Below are positions 34,721-43,415 of a stretch of DNA of 64,000 nucleotides, in pieces (position 1 is the stretch's first letter; each line of letters opens with the position of its first letter). Location: positions 1 to 64,000 of the forward strand of contig NZ_DDHJ01000017.1 in the NCBI RefSeq assembly GCF_002338065.1, written 5' to 3'. Source of the stretch: Pseudomonas sp. UBA1879 (GTDB lineage Bacteria > Pseudomonadota > Gammaproteobacteria > Pseudomonadales > Pseudomonadaceae). The position numbers and the translations under genes are program-made. The notes below the pieces were generated by a model. It was given only the letters and a program-made list of their open reading frames with translations. It was not told the origin of the DNA and made no database searches.

Positions 34721-36856
34721 ATGCAAGGTGCCGAAGAGTCGACTCGCCCTGATTCGCCTGAGCTGAGCCCGCTTAATGCGGATCGCCCTGTCGCTGCGCC
34801 TGACGATGATGCCTTTGGATATTATCCATTCGCCAAGTCGCTTGCCGAGGCAATCCGCAAGACGCCTAGCCCGGCAGGCGTCGTCATGGCCCTCAACGGC
34901 CCTTGGGGAAGCGGGAAATCAAGCCTGTTGAACCTGATTAAGTATGATCTGCGCCAATGTGCTGAGGCTCAGCCTGTCATCATCGAGTTCAACCCCTGGT
35001 GGTTCAACGGCAGAGATCAACTGGCGGGCCAGCTGCTTACGCAATTCCACAAGGCCTTGATTGGAGAGTCCGGTGCTCTGCGTGATGCAGGGGACATGCT
35101 GGCTGACTATGCAAGCACAATCTCCAAGGCGGTGACCTATTCGACCAGCATTCCGTGGCTGGATACGGTGCTCACGCCGCTGCTCAAACGGCTGGGTCGT
35201 AAGCCTGTCGACGTGCCAAAGGTTAAGGTAAAGATCAGCAAGACCTTAGAGAAGTCCGATCGGCGTGTCCTCATCATTATCGACGATATCGACCGCCTGA
35301 CCCCTCCAGAGATGCTGGAGGTGTTCAAAGTCGTCAAAGCGCTGGGCGATTTTCCAAATGTGTTGTACCTGCTTTCTTTTGATCGTGATGTGGTCGCTGA
35401 AGCCATCGGCGGCGCGCTCAGCGCTGGTGGGCTGGCGTATCTGGAAAAGATCGTGCAGGCAGCATTTGAGCTGCCTGCCATTTCGCAATCTCAGCTCAAT
35501 GCTCATTTCTCACAAGAGCTGAACAAACTGATTTCAGCAGTCCCTACGCCTGATGCTGAACCCAGGTATTTTCAGAACATTTTTTTCGATGGCCTAGAAC
35601 ATTACTTACAGAGACCACGTGACATTGTGCGGGTCATGAACGTGTTGCGTGTGACATTCCCCGCTGTTGCAGGGGAGGTGAACTGGGTCGATTTTGTGGC
35701 GTTGGAATTCCTACGAATCTTCGAACCCGTCGCCTACCATCGGGTTCGGAACCACAGCCGAATGTTTACTGGTTCGCCCGGCATGGATGAAAATCTTCAG
35801 CAGGTGGCGACGTTCCATACAGCATGGCTTGAACAGATTTCTGAGAGTAGAAGAGCCGGCGTACGTGCGCTCATGTGCCGTATGTTCCCTAGAATAGATG
35901 CCGCATTCAACCGCCAGTACTATGGCGGGTATGATGGGTATCGACAGATGAAGCTGAACTGTGCCGATTTCTATCCTGTGTACTTCGGCTTCGGCGTTCC
36001 CGAGTCGGTTCTCAGCAGGGCTGAGGCAGACCAGCTCATAGGGCTTGCAGTCAACGCCGACCAATTCTCCGAGGCCTGGGCTGAGCTCAAGAGTACGCGG
36101 CGCCAAGATGGCCATTCTAAAGCCCGTGAGTTGCTGGACTTTATTTCCCGCATGGCAGGTGATCTCGGCACCGAGAGAGCGACCAGTCTTTTGATAGCGA
36201 TCCTGAATGTCTCTGAGAACCTGCTTGTGTCTGATGATGAAGCTGGTGCTTTCTCGATGCCAAATCAATGGCGGGTTTCAGCAACTCTGCGACGACTTCT
36301 AGAGGTCATTCCCACCAATGAGAGAGAAGCCGCGCTGCGGTCGGCTGTCATGCAGGCACGTGGCGTCCCTGTCGCATTGCAGTTGCTAAGGCAGCTGCGA
36401 GGAGACTTGCCTCACGGGGTTCAAATGGAAGGACTTGAGCCTGCCATCATTGAGAAACTACAGCAGAACGTTGCTGAGCAAGCTACACAGATGAACGTCT
36501 CAGACCTGCTGGACTTCGACGGTCAGCAGCTATTGATCTACCCACTCATTGACATCGTGGGAGAGCTGCGCGTGCGTGAGCTTTATCAGCCCATATTAGG
36601 TGACCCGACCATGCTTCTACGGTTTTTGGAAGCATCGGTGTCAATTGGCTCTGCGCACGTTGACGGTGATAGGGTATCGAGGAGGATGTTGAATGTTTCC
36701 TCCAGTGCTTTAGACCCCATCGTCGAGCGCGAGCGTGCAGTCGTTTTGGTCGAGGCTTTACGGCAAGACCCTAATATCTCTCGTCAGCAGATGGAGATTA
36801 TCGATGCCTATTTCCGGCAGGATTTTTGGGATGGTGACGACTCTTCTGCGGATTGA
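34721..36856 (+). CDS. KAP family P-loop NTPase
   Basis: A 711-residue KAP NTPase. It has an N-terminal FGYYPFAKSLAEAI, Walker A GPWGSGKSS (residues 60-68), the family block IEFNPWWFNG, and Walker B IIDDIDRL (186-193), followed by sensor-like LLSFDRDVV and the PRDIVRVMNVLR block. The last 300 residues are helical and unassigned. KAP NTPases occur in phage-exclusion and other defence loci, often membrane-linked. No obvious membrane span is seen here. A good RBS (AGGAGGT, 34702) precedes the ATG. It stands alone between direct repeats, so it looks like a cassette. Confidence 0.88.
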   Translation: MQGAEESTRPDSPELSPLNADRPVAAPDDDAFGYYPFAKSLAEAIRKTPSPAGVVMALNGPWGSGKSSLLNLIKYDLRQCAEAQPVIIEFNPWWFNGRDQLAGQLLTQFHKALIGESGALRDAGDMLADYASTISKAVTYSTSIPWLDTVLTPLLKRLGRKPVDVPKVKVKISKTLEKSDRRVLIIIDDIDRLTPPEMLEVFKVVKALGDFPNVLYLLSFDRDVVAEAIGGALSAGGLAYLEKIVQAAFELPAISQSQLNAHFSQELNKLISAVPTPDAEPRYFQNIFFDGLEHYLQRPRDIVRVMNVLRVTFPAVAGEVNWVDFVALEFLRIFEPVAYHRVRNHSRMFTGSPGMDENLQQVATFHTAWLEQISESRRAGVRALMCRMFPRIDAAFNRQYYGGYDGYRQMKLNCADFYPVYFGFGVPESVLSRAEADQLIGLAVNADQFSEAWAELKSTRRQDGHSKARELLDFISRMAGDLGTERATSLLIAILNVSENLLVSDDEAGAFSMPNQWRVSATLRRLLEVIPTNEREAALRSAVMQARGVPVALQLLRQLRGDLPHGVQMEGLEPAIIEKLQQNVAEQATQMNVSDLLDFDGQQLLIYPLIDIVGELRVRELYQPILGDPTMLLRFLEASVSIGSAHVDGDRVSRRMLNVSSSALDPIVERERAVVLVEALRQDPNISRQQMEIIDAYFRQDFWDGDDSSAD

Positions 36857-36915
36857 CTTGATACCTGGCCATTGATTCCGGCATCCCGAAGGCTTGGCTA
36901 AATTCTCCAGCCAAA

Positions 36916-37040
36916 GGGATGTCGCGTTTTACGCACTGCAAGTGCTAGGGTGTGCCTATCAAAGCGCTGTAGCCATACTGTCAGTGGCGGAGAAAACTCA
37001 TGCTTCATGACGACCACTGTGAGCCCGCCCAAGTGGGTAC
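36916..37040 (+). repeat. Direct repeat, right of the KAP NTPase gene
   Basis: The second copy of the 34493-34615 element. It continues directly into a CcdA-like C-terminal coding stretch. Before it, TTGGCT/AGCCAA at 36893-36912 could form a weak terminator for the KAP gene. Confidence 0.75.
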
Positions 37041-37161
37041 TGACAAGGCTGTTCAACACCAGAGTCAAGAGTGGTTCAAAGAAAATCGGAAGGCCATCGA
37101 CCAGTACAACAGGCGCGTTGACGAGCATGGAGTCTTCAGCGACGACCTGAGAACCTTTTGA
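37000..37161 (+). pseudogene. CcdA-type antitoxin tail on a short unrelated leader
   Basis: A 53-residue frame with the leader MLHDDHCEPAQVGTDKAVQ followed by EWFKENRKAIDQYN and RRVDEHGVFSDDLRTF. The second part has the consensus of CcdA antitoxin C-termini (EN..AI..YN..VE.HG.FSD..R.F), the toxin-binding half. The N-terminal ribbon-helix-helix DNA-binding half is absent, and no ccdB follows. It is either a remnant or a stand-alone anti-toxin peptide. The ATG has GGCGGAG upstream. Confidence 0.6.
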
Positions 37162-37268
37162 CGCTTTACTGGGCGCAGGGGGCCAGGTAGATCAAATGCA
37201 AAGGCGTTTCTCGCCATTGCTCGGGTTAAGCAGCGGATACAGCAATCGCGCTCGTGGGTTGCCTACCC

Positions 37269-37628
37269 CTAGAGCCCCAAATCGATCCGAAATCTAAGGT
37301 CTGACAGGCGCTGAGTCAGATAATCCTCTGGCACTCGGCTGAGGATTTCACCCGCAATCGCGAACCTAATATCGTTCAAGGCTCGCAAATGTTCACGATG
37401 AAACGATCGAAAGTCGTGCAAAAGTGGGCGTCTTCCTTGCTGGAGGTCTTCCAGTAACTGGCCGGTGACTTCCGCCATACCCTCAGCGCTCGCGAGCCGA
37501 GGAATGTCGCATTCGCGCATGCCACTGTGAATATGCTCGATGCTTTTGAACACGAAGCCCTGCAGCACAGGTACGGTAAATAGATTCAGCGCACAGGCCC
37601 AAATGAGCCGTTCTTCCTTGCGATTCAT
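37269..37628 (-). CDS. Hypothetical protein downstream of the XRE regulator
   Basis: A 119-residue protein of unknown family, helical, with LASAEGMAEVTGQLLEDLQQ in the middle. The C-terminus DLRFRIDLGL closely resembles the end of the 39338 product (DLKFRVDLGV). It starts 24 bases after the XRE gene stop on the same strand, so the two probably form an operon. It has no signal peptide or membrane span. Confidence 0.65.
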   Translation of the reverse strand: MNRKEERLIWACALNLFTVPVLQGFVFKSIEHIHSGMRECDIPRLASAEGMAEVTGQLLEDLQQGRRPLLHDFRSFHREHLRALNDIRFAIAGEILSRVPEDYLTQRLSDLRFRIDLGL

Positions 37629-37652
37629 TCGCCCATCTATGTTCTGAAGCGC

Positions 37653-38132
37653 CTAGTCTGGTGACCTGTTCCAATGCCGGCCAACAGTCGATGTCGAGAT
37701 GCCAAGCGTTCTCGAAACCTCTGCTTGGCTAAGGCCCTGACCTTTCAGTTCCAAGATTGCACGGGTCGTTTCAAAGCCTCTGGCCGTGAGCGGATGGACA
37801 GGATCTGGCACCAGTGTCGACACCTGAGCATCCAGGAAATCATGCTGACCGAGTTCCTCGCCGGCCAACCTCAGGGCTTCGCGAGGGGGCAAGCCTGCCT
37901 TGATGGCATACACAAGCGTGAGCAACGTAAGGGGTTGTATTTCCAATGCTTGGGCCAGTACGTCGATGGATTCCAGCGTGGCAGCACTCTGAGCTCTTTC
38001 CAATCGGCTGATCTGAGACGCATCCAGCTCCACCGCAAGCTTGCGTTGAGTGACCCCTTTGCGCGCCCGGAGCAGCAGCAGGGCATCAGCAAGGGCCTGA
38101 CGGAGCAGCATATGTCGTTCCCGCAAATCCAA
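37653..38132 (-). CDS. XRE-family transcriptional regulator with second HTH
   Basis: A 159-residue protein. The N-terminal HTH_3 domain (VTQRKLAVELDASQISRLER, about residues 25-45) is typical of the Cro/CI type. The C-terminus has another HTH (LSQAEVSRTLGISTSTVGRHW, about 135-155) like the resolvase/Hin tail. The first in-frame start is TTG at 38132; an ATG seven codons in (38111) is also plausible. It may repress itself and the divergent metallophosphoesterase gene through the inverted repeat at 38150-38190. Confidence 0.8.
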   Translation of the reverse strand: MDLRERHMLLRQALADALLLLRARKGVTQRKLAVELDASQISRLERAQSAATLESIDVLAQALEIQPLTLLTLVYAIKAGLPPREALRLAGEELGQHDFLDAQVSTLVPDPVHPLTARGFETTRAILELKGQGLSQAEVSRTLGISTSTVGRHWNRSPD

Positions 38133-38149
38133 CTGTATGCCGCGTTTGA

Positions 38150-38190
38150 GTTATCCCGCACAAATGTATATATTCACCTTGACGGGATGA
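38150..38190. promoter_or_regulatory. Inverted repeat in the XRE/metallophosphoesterase divergent region
   Basis: TTATCCCG (38150) and CGGGATGA (38183) are near-exact inverted arms, with TATATA between them. They lie just upstream of the XRE gene and could be its operator. This is inferred from position and symmetry alone. Confidence 0.4.
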
Positions 38191-38280
38191 TCCTGCCTGG
38201 TGTGCAGCGCATCGCGCTTCGCCAGAGGCGCAGTGAGCAATTTATGCCTAAATCGCGATTAGAAACAGGCGCTGATCCGC

Positions 38281-39012
38281 ATGAGAATTTTGATTTACTC
38301 CGACTTCCACCTGGAGTTTGGGGCAGGCTTTGAACCCCCGGATGTAGGGGCCGACCTAGTGGTCTTGGCTGGAGATGTCGGCAAGGGCGTGAAGGCGGTT
38401 GAATGGGCCAACGACGCCTTTACATGCCAAGTCGTGCAGGTCGCGGGGAATCATGAGTTCTACTCAGGTCACATCGATCGAACGTGGCAAAAAATGAAAG
38501 CTGCTGCAGCTCCGCACGTGTGCCTGTTGGACAACGAATCGTTTATCTGGAAAGGCCTTCGTGTGCTCGGTTGCACTGCATGGACTGACTTTTCTGTCAC
38601 GGGCGATGCCGTAGCCGCTAGCTGCCAAGCGCTGGAGCAGATGAACGACTACAGATGTATTCGCATCGATGACAACTATCGAAAACTGCGTCCGGCAGAC
38701 GTGATCAAGCGAAATCGAGGTGCCTTTACTTGGCTGGCAAATGAACTGGGGAAGCCGTTTGACGGCCAGACCCTGGTGGTCACACATCATGCGCCTATAC
38801 CTGAGGTGATTAGTGATGAGCACGTGGGTCACCTCAATGCCGCGTATGCCAACAACTGGGTTCAACTGCTGGCTCAGACGGACGTTTGGGTTTTTGGCCA
38901 TACCCACCGCGCCGTCGATACGTACCTTGATGGATGCCGACTGATCTCCAATCCGAGAGGTTACCCAGGTGAGGACACGGGCTTCAGCCCTACCTTCGCG
39001 ATTGATCTTTGA
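38281..39012 (+). CDS. Calcineurin-like metallophosphoesterase
   Basis: A 243-residue protein with all metallophosphoesterase motifs in order: YSDFHLEF (D8, H10), VVLAGDVGKG, VAGNHEFYSG, VVTHHAPIP and VFGHTHRAVD. It would hydrolyse phosphomono- or diesters using two metal ions in the cytoplasm. It is followed almost without gap by two unknown genes and a HAD hydrolase on the same strand, which may form one unit. The substrate is unknown; cyclic nucleotides, nucleic-acid ends or phosphoproteins are all possible. Confidence 0.88.
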   Translation: MRILIYSDFHLEFGAGFEPPDVGADLVVLAGDVGKGVKAVEWANDAFTCQVVQVAGNHEFYSGHIDRTWQKMKAAAAPHVCLLDNESFIWKGLRVLGCTAWTDFSVTGDAVAASCQALEQMNDYRCIRIDDNYRKLRPADVIKRNRGAFTWLANELGKPFDGQTLVVTHHAPIPEVISDEHVGHLNAAYANNWVQLLAQTDVWVFGHTHRAVDTYLDGCRLISNPRGYPGEDTGFSPTFAIDL

Positions 39013-39015
39013 GTT

Positions 39016-39318
39016 TTGCCAGGAATTGATGTGGTGGATAAAGAAAAACTACCCGCTGATGTTGAGAAGGCCGCCCGCATCGACTGGGGAGTCCCCGTTG
39101 ACGGCTATCTAACAAATGCTGCGAGGGTTGGCAGTCGCTTCACCGCGACGCTTTTCTTGGATTGTGCTCGCTCTATCAGCAATGGGGAGACTGTGGTGAC
39201 TCCGCCTGTACGTAAGCTCACATCACGCGGAAATTTCAGCCTGGTGCAGAGCACGTCTGGTCGAGATCACTACGTCATCGTTTCCGAGTACGAGACCATG
39301 CGCCCTCGATCAGTCTGA
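39016..39318 (+). CDS. Hypothetical protein in metallophosphoesterase cluster
   Basis: A frame of 100 residues starting with TTG four bases after the previous stop (a GTG at 39031 is an alternative). It has a beta-rich look (GSRFTATLFLDCARSISNGE, then NFSLVQSTSGRDHYVIVSEY). I recognise no family. The tight spacing argues for a real gene; the weak start lowers confidence. Confidence 0.5.
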   Translation: MPGIDVVDKEKLPADVEKAARIDWGVPVDGYLTNAARVGSRFTATLFLDCARSISNGETVVTPPVRKLTSRGNFSLVQSTSGRDHYVIVSEYETMRPRSV

Positions 39319-39337
39319 GGGTGCCTGCTGTGTATCG

Positions 39338-40219
39338 ATGACCTTTGTCAGGCGTGGAGCCGGTTGGAAGCTTGGTCAGTACCCAAATTCAAATAGAAGA
39401 GTCGCAGGGGGAAGAGTAGTGCTGGACGTGATGAACGCACTAAAGGCCTCGTTATTGCCTTCATTTCACCACCAAGTGACGGCAGTGATGAGCCAAGTCT
39501 ACCTGTGGAACGGACATCTATGCGGTGAGATTCACGGTGACAGGGAAAAGCGCTTTCGCGATGGCACTCGTATTATGAGTTCAAAGGTCATTTTCGGATT
39601 TGAGATCTCCGGCCATCGACTTTTTCTCACCCAGTCCCGCAGCCTCTATCTGGTGGCTAGCTGGCGAAGGTTTGACGAAGCCATGGACGGCCTGGATTTT
39701 TCAGAGGGCATTAGCCCGATTGACCTCATGTTTTTGGCTGATCCGGAGCGCCAGCCTGACTTTGCGAATGAGGTCGAGCTTGCAAATGAAGATGAGGTCA
39801 AGCTGATAAAGGCCGGACTCCCAAACCTTCGCGGGAGGAGGATAATCCCGACCTCGGACGAAACGGATGACCCACTAGAGAGCAAGCGCAACGCGAAGAT
39901 CTTTAAGCTTGCGCATGATCTGATGGATCTTGAGAAACTGAAGACTACGCTCGAATCTGCGCGACATGAATTCATGGTGTTGGAGAACACTCAGGTTCTA
40001 ATCGAGTACACAACGCGTCGAGTGGATCCGTTCATCCTTCGGCTTTTGCCTCTGGGATACCTACCTGAGTGGCAGTGCGTCCTCGTGCTGGATGGGCAGT
40101 TCAACGTTTCTACAAAAGCGACAAACCACGCTGCTATCTGCCTGCTAGTAGCGCTACCAGCTTGCGCGCTTGATGATGAGCTTCGCGATCTCAAATTCCG
40201 GGTTGACCTAGGTGTTTAA
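39338..40219 (+). CDS. Hypothetical protein, C-terminus shared with 37269 product
   Basis: Up to 293 residues. The start is uncertain (ATG 39338, GTG/ATG 39419-39431, or ATG 39488, which begins MSQVYLWNGHLCGEIHGD). The N-terminal half reads like a beta-rich domain (FRDGTRIMSSKVIFGFEIS), the middle is a charged helix, and the end is DLKFRVDLGV, matching the tail of the 37269-37628 product. No known family was recognised and there is no signal peptide. Confidence 0.6.
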   Translation: MTFVRRGAGWKLGQYPNSNRRVAGGRVVLDVMNALKASLLPSFHHQVTAVMSQVYLWNGHLCGEIHGDREKRFRDGTRIMSSKVIFGFEISGHRLFLTQSRSLYLVASWRRFDEAMDGLDFSEGISPIDLMFLADPERQPDFANEVELANEDEVKLIKAGLPNLRGRRIIPTSDETDDPLESKRNAKIFKLAHDLMDLEKLKTTLESARHEFMVLENTQVLIEYTTRRVDPFILRLLPLGYLPEWQCVLVLDGQFNVSTKATNHAAICLLVALPACALDDELRDLKFRVDLGV

Positions 40220-40280
40220 AGGCGACTCGGCTCCCGAATTTTGACTGTCAGGCACCCGTTACACTCAAAGGGGAGAGATA

Positions 40281-40904
40281 ATGCAGACCTCGGTGATTTT
40301 TGACGTCTTTGGGACGCTCATTCGCATTGAGCACAGGCGTGATCCTTACCTGCGCCTGCTGAGGTACGGGCGTACTCAAGGGGGCTCTCCGAGCCGCGAA
40401 CAACTTGAGAAACTCATGACGTGCGAGCTCGATTGGGGAGAAGCTGCTGATGTCTTGGGCATACGCGCAGGCTACGTAAAGCTCCACGGCTTTGCTCGAC
40501 TGCTCCAGGAAGAGCTGGCTAGCATGACTCTCTACCCCGATGTCCAACAAGCCATAGCGCTCCTGCAAGGCGCAGGCATCAAAATCGCTTTGTGCTCAAA
40601 CTTGGCTTCGGGCTATGGCCCGGCTGTTCGTGCGCTGCTGCCAGGTATGGATGCGTACGCCTTCAGCTACGAGGTGGGTGCGCTGAAGCCGAACCCAATC
40701 ATTTACCAGTCGGTGTGTCGCGACCTAGGCGTTCAACCGGGCCAACAGTTATCGGGGAATCGGGTTGTCATGATTGGAGACTCGATTCGGTGTGACCGGG
40801 ATGGCGCTAGGGCTGCTGGGATTGCTGGGTTCCACCTGAGCCGGTCTGGCAGAGGTGATTTTTCTGATCTGATCGAGTTTGCTGATGCTGTATTAGAAGG
40901 CTAG
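40281..40904 (+). CDS. HAD-IA family hydrolase
   Basis: A 207-residue HAD hydrolase: motif I FDVFGTL (D at 8), motif II LCSNLASG, Lys in GALKPNPIIY, motif III MIGDSIRCDRDGARAAG. The helical cap is of the subclass I type, as in phosphoglycolate or haloacid-type enzymes. GGGAGAG lies at good spacing. It is the last gene of the group that begins with the metallophosphoesterase, so two phosphatase-type enzymes bracket two unknown proteins. Confidence 0.88.
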   Translation: MQTSVIFDVFGTLIRIEHRRDPYLRLLRYGRTQGGSPSREQLEKLMTCELDWGEAADVLGIRAGYVKLHGFARLLQEELASMTLYPDVQQAIALLQGAGIKIALCSNLASGYGPAVRALLPGMDAYAFSYEVGALKPNPIIYQSVCRDLGVQPGQQLSGNRVVMIGDSIRCDRDGARAAGIAGFHLSRSGRGDFSDLIEFADAVLEG

Positions 40905-41053
40905 CAACAAGTTCGCATACCCTGCGGGAATGGCGGTCGAGGTTGAGATAAGGTTTCCCTCAGGAATAGCTGACCACTCAGCGGCAGTAGCTCGTAATGC
41001 CTACCTAATGCCAGCGCCGCTGCCTACAACACCCAAAGCCGGGATTAGAGATT

Positions 41054-41707
41054 CTACGCAGCCCTCTTGTTCCACGGACGTTGCTTGGCAGCGAACATAT
41101 CCCTGAGGTGCTGAGAAAGGTAGTTATCCGTATCTAGGACTGTCCTGATAATGAATGGCTTATATTCATCCCGCAGCTTTCCAATGGTGACATACCCTGC
41201 GTCGCTGCCACGATGCGCTATATCCCCACGCGCAGTCACGAAGTCCTTTATAGACTGCTCTCCGTGGTGCCAGCAGGAGCTGATTTTGGGGATGCCCAAA
41301 AATTTTTTGAAAATTGGATCTATGATGCCTGGCTTGGGCGTATTAACTGCATCAATTTTGATCTGCGCAGCTTCTTGGTAGACTGCCTTCCAACCATCTC
41401 CGGCCATAGCCAGAGCTTTCAGCTCATGCTGACTATCCTTCACGAAGGCTGCGATGGTTTTCTGCACATCTTTTGGTAGGTCGTCAGGCGCTGCTGCCTT
41501 TTCGCAGGCGAATTTGACCGCCTCGGCCAGCACTTCCTCTAGATAGAGCTCCCATGCGGAACAAAGCAGCAAGACTCCTCCCCGAGTAAGGTGACCCAAC
41601 CCCTTTTTGCCTGGTGCTCCGCCTGACAAAGCAGCATGACTCTCAATGATGCGGGTCACATCCTTCATCATTGTCGTTTCGAATTTACTCAACGCCTTCG
41701 ATGGCAT
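41054..41707 (-). CDS. HEPN-domain protein (RiboL-PSP-HEPN-like)
   Basis: About 217 residues from the ATG at 41707, preceded by GGAG; the longer open frame upstream is not supported. The all-helical body ends with RGDIAHRG (Arg160, His165), the R-x4-H motif of HEPN ribonucleases. The LLLCSAWELYLEEVL segment early on is typical of the RiboL-PSP/MAE_28990 HEPN group. Such proteins act as RNA-cutting toxins in defence and toxin-antitoxin systems. The divergent gene at 41947 is a possible partner, but no known antitoxin domain is seen in it. Confidence 0.75.
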   Translation of the reverse strand: MPSKALSKFETTMMKDVTRIIESHAALSGGAPGKKGLGHLTRGGVLLLCSAWELYLEEVLAEAVKFACEKAAAPDDLPKDVQKTIAAFVKDSQHELKALAMAGDGWKAVYQEAAQIKIDAVNTPKPGIIDPIFKKFLGIPKISSCWHHGEQSIKDFVTARGDIAHRGSDAGYVTIGKLRDEYKPFIIRTVLDTDNYLSQHLRDMFAAKQRPWNKRAA

Positions 41708-41946
41708 TCCCCATACTCCGTTTTTATGCAAGCTATTCGAGAAAGTTGAGATCAACCAGCTTTCAATACTCGTGTCATTTTGACCTTGGTGACGGGCAGC
41801 GGCAGTCGCATTCAGGTGTGTCTTCTTCTGCCAGGAAGCTACCTCTGGCAGTCGGCACCAACCAGGCGCCACGCACGCCATTGATGATTCCCGCAAAGCC
41901 CGGCAGTGAGCGTAGTATCTACTGTCCACACAGCAGGAGGTAGATC

Positions 41947-42453
41947 ATGTTCAGCCCGCAGGCTTCAGCTTGGGAAGCTTCCATCGTCGCGGCCATTACT
42001 GAAGAGCTCGATCAACTCAAATACCTGATCGAGGACAAGAGCGGCGCGACGGAGAAAAATGACATCCAAGCGCAGGTCAGCCGTTTGGGTGGCCTGACGG
42101 ATCTCGCGCACAACGACGCAATCCCTTTCTCTGCGCCGACCAGGCTTCAGCTCCATGAGTTGAACGAGATGGCGATGGGGATGGTTCGGAAAACGGTCGA
42201 CTTCAGCCCGCCAACTGAGGAGTTTGTACAGAGCGTTGAGCGCGAGGCGGCACAGGGGCTTTTCGATGCGATTGCATTCAACAGCCCCTACCTAGCTCAA
42301 GGTGAGACAAGCAAATACGCGATTGCCCTGTCGACGAACGCTTTCGACCTGATGCGCACGCACATCGGCGACCACCCTGACTTCGAGATGATGGAGCGAC
42401 TGGTGTTGGTACAGGATTACCGGGTGATGAAGCTGGCAGGGGACAACCGCTAG
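41947..42453 (+). CDS. Hypothetical protein, related to remnant at 32923
   Basis: A 168-residue protein of unknown family, starting with an AGCAGGAGG ribosome site. The N-terminus (ASIVAAITEELDQLKYLIED) is copied in the remnant at 32923-33096. A middle block reads LQLHELNEMAMGMVRKTVDF. It is acidic and helical, without a membrane span. It is divergent from the HEPN gene, with 240 bp between, so a functional link is possible but unproven. Confidence 0.6.
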   Translation: MFSPQASAWEASIVAAITEELDQLKYLIEDKSGATEKNDIQAQVSRLGGLTDLAHNDAIPFSAPTRLQLHELNEMAMGMVRKTVDFSPPTEEFVQSVEREAAQGLFDAIAFNSPYLAQGETSKYAIALSTNAFDLMRTHIGDHPDFEMMERLVLVQDYRVMKLAGDNR

Positions 42454-42466
42454 AGAGCGCCCCCGC

Positions 42467-42976
42467 TCATGGGCGCGTCCAGCGCAATCGTGCGATCGCT
42501 TTGAATTGAGCGATCCCGACCGATCCTCTCTCGTTTCTTGCTTTCGAGCCTGGCCTTGTGAGTAATGTCTCTACAGCAGGTCGTTCTGCCTCATAGATCG
42601 CGAATGCATTGAGGTCGGAATCCAGAAGAATCAACTGAACAACATCGAACGGCTGCCTGAGGTCGATGGCGCCTACCCGGCCAGTGATCTTCTTCGGATT
42701 GTCTATCACGCGCCCTTTGATCTGCACGTGCACAGTCACTCCGTCCCTCATTTCTGTCGCGTCGTAGCCGGCTGTACGGGCTGCGTGTAGATCCATCCCC
42801 AGGATCGCAGCAGCTTCACACTCGGCGATCTCACCAGTGATGCCTAGCGGCTTTCCAGTCAGTTGCCGGTATCGGACAGCCAGTCGTTTGGCCTGCTCCA
42901 CCAATTCAGATAGCTGAGCGCGCTCATCATCGAACGGCAACGTTGTGCAGGAGCTGGTCATCGTGAACTGCTCCAT
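42467..42976 (-). CDS. DUF6998-like protein, possible nuclease fold
   Basis: A 169-residue protein. The pattern LTGKPLGITGEIAECEAAAI followed by ARTAGYDATEM and VHVQIKGRVIDNP is what I know as the DUF6998 type. The E ... D ... QxK arrangement (GEIAE, GYDA, VQIKGR) resembles a PD-(D/E)XK core with Gln in place of Glu, so a restriction-endonuclease-like fold is likely. A second ATG at 42961 is a possible start. It is convergent with 41947. Confidence 0.65.
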   Translation of the reverse strand: MEQFTMTSSCTTLPFDDERAQLSELVEQAKRLAVRYRQLTGKPLGITGEIAECEAAAILGMDLHAARTAGYDATEMRDGVTVHVQIKGRVIDNPKKITGRVGAIDLRQPFDVVQLILLDSDLNAFAIYEAERPAVETLLTRPGSKARNERGSVGIAQFKAIARLRWTRP

Positions 42977-43204
42977 GTTCTGTGACTACGTGTTTGGGTT
43001 CCTTGGTGGTCTGCACAGGGAGAATGCAGGAACAGGCGGAGGTGGCCGCAGCGCGGCAAGACAGTGCTCTTCCAGCCGAATACTGCAGCTTTTTTCGGAC
43101 AATGTCAGACAAAACGACCGTTCGTCGGGTGTTAGCTCTTTTTGGGGCTTTTTTTCACCTTGCCCCCTTAAAAAATTTTAAACGCGACGGAGTATATATA
43201 TTTG

Positions 43205-43276
43205 AAGGCAAAGCAAAAGCAGCGTAGGTCTGAACACCTCTGCACGTTCAGGCACTCTACGGTTTTGCTTTGGCTT
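43205..43276 (+). other. Long imperfect hairpin in a 600-base gene-free gap
   Basis: AAGGCAAAGCAAAAGC at 43205 is nearly the reverse complement of GTTTTGCTTTGGCTT ending at 43276. The arms continue inward through CGTAGGTCTGAAC/GTTCAGGCACTCTACG to a 10-base loop. A folded transcript or protein-binding site is possible. The rest of 42977-43603 has no convincing gene and several T-runs. Confidence 0.5.
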
Positions 43277-43415
43277 CTGGGCGTTTTGCTGTTGAGGGGT
43301 TTAGGGTCACCGAGCGAGATGAGGGTGATGCCTAGGGCCTGGGGGCAGAGGGAAATCGCTTTTCTTCGCAGCCTGCGGCTGCGCCTTTGGCTTTGATTAC
43401 AAAGAAATGGGGAAT

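Noticed and set aside
36950..37150. 66-codon frame over the right direct repeat
   Set aside because: The overlapping frame at 37000 has a clear CcdA tail, so this one is a shadow.
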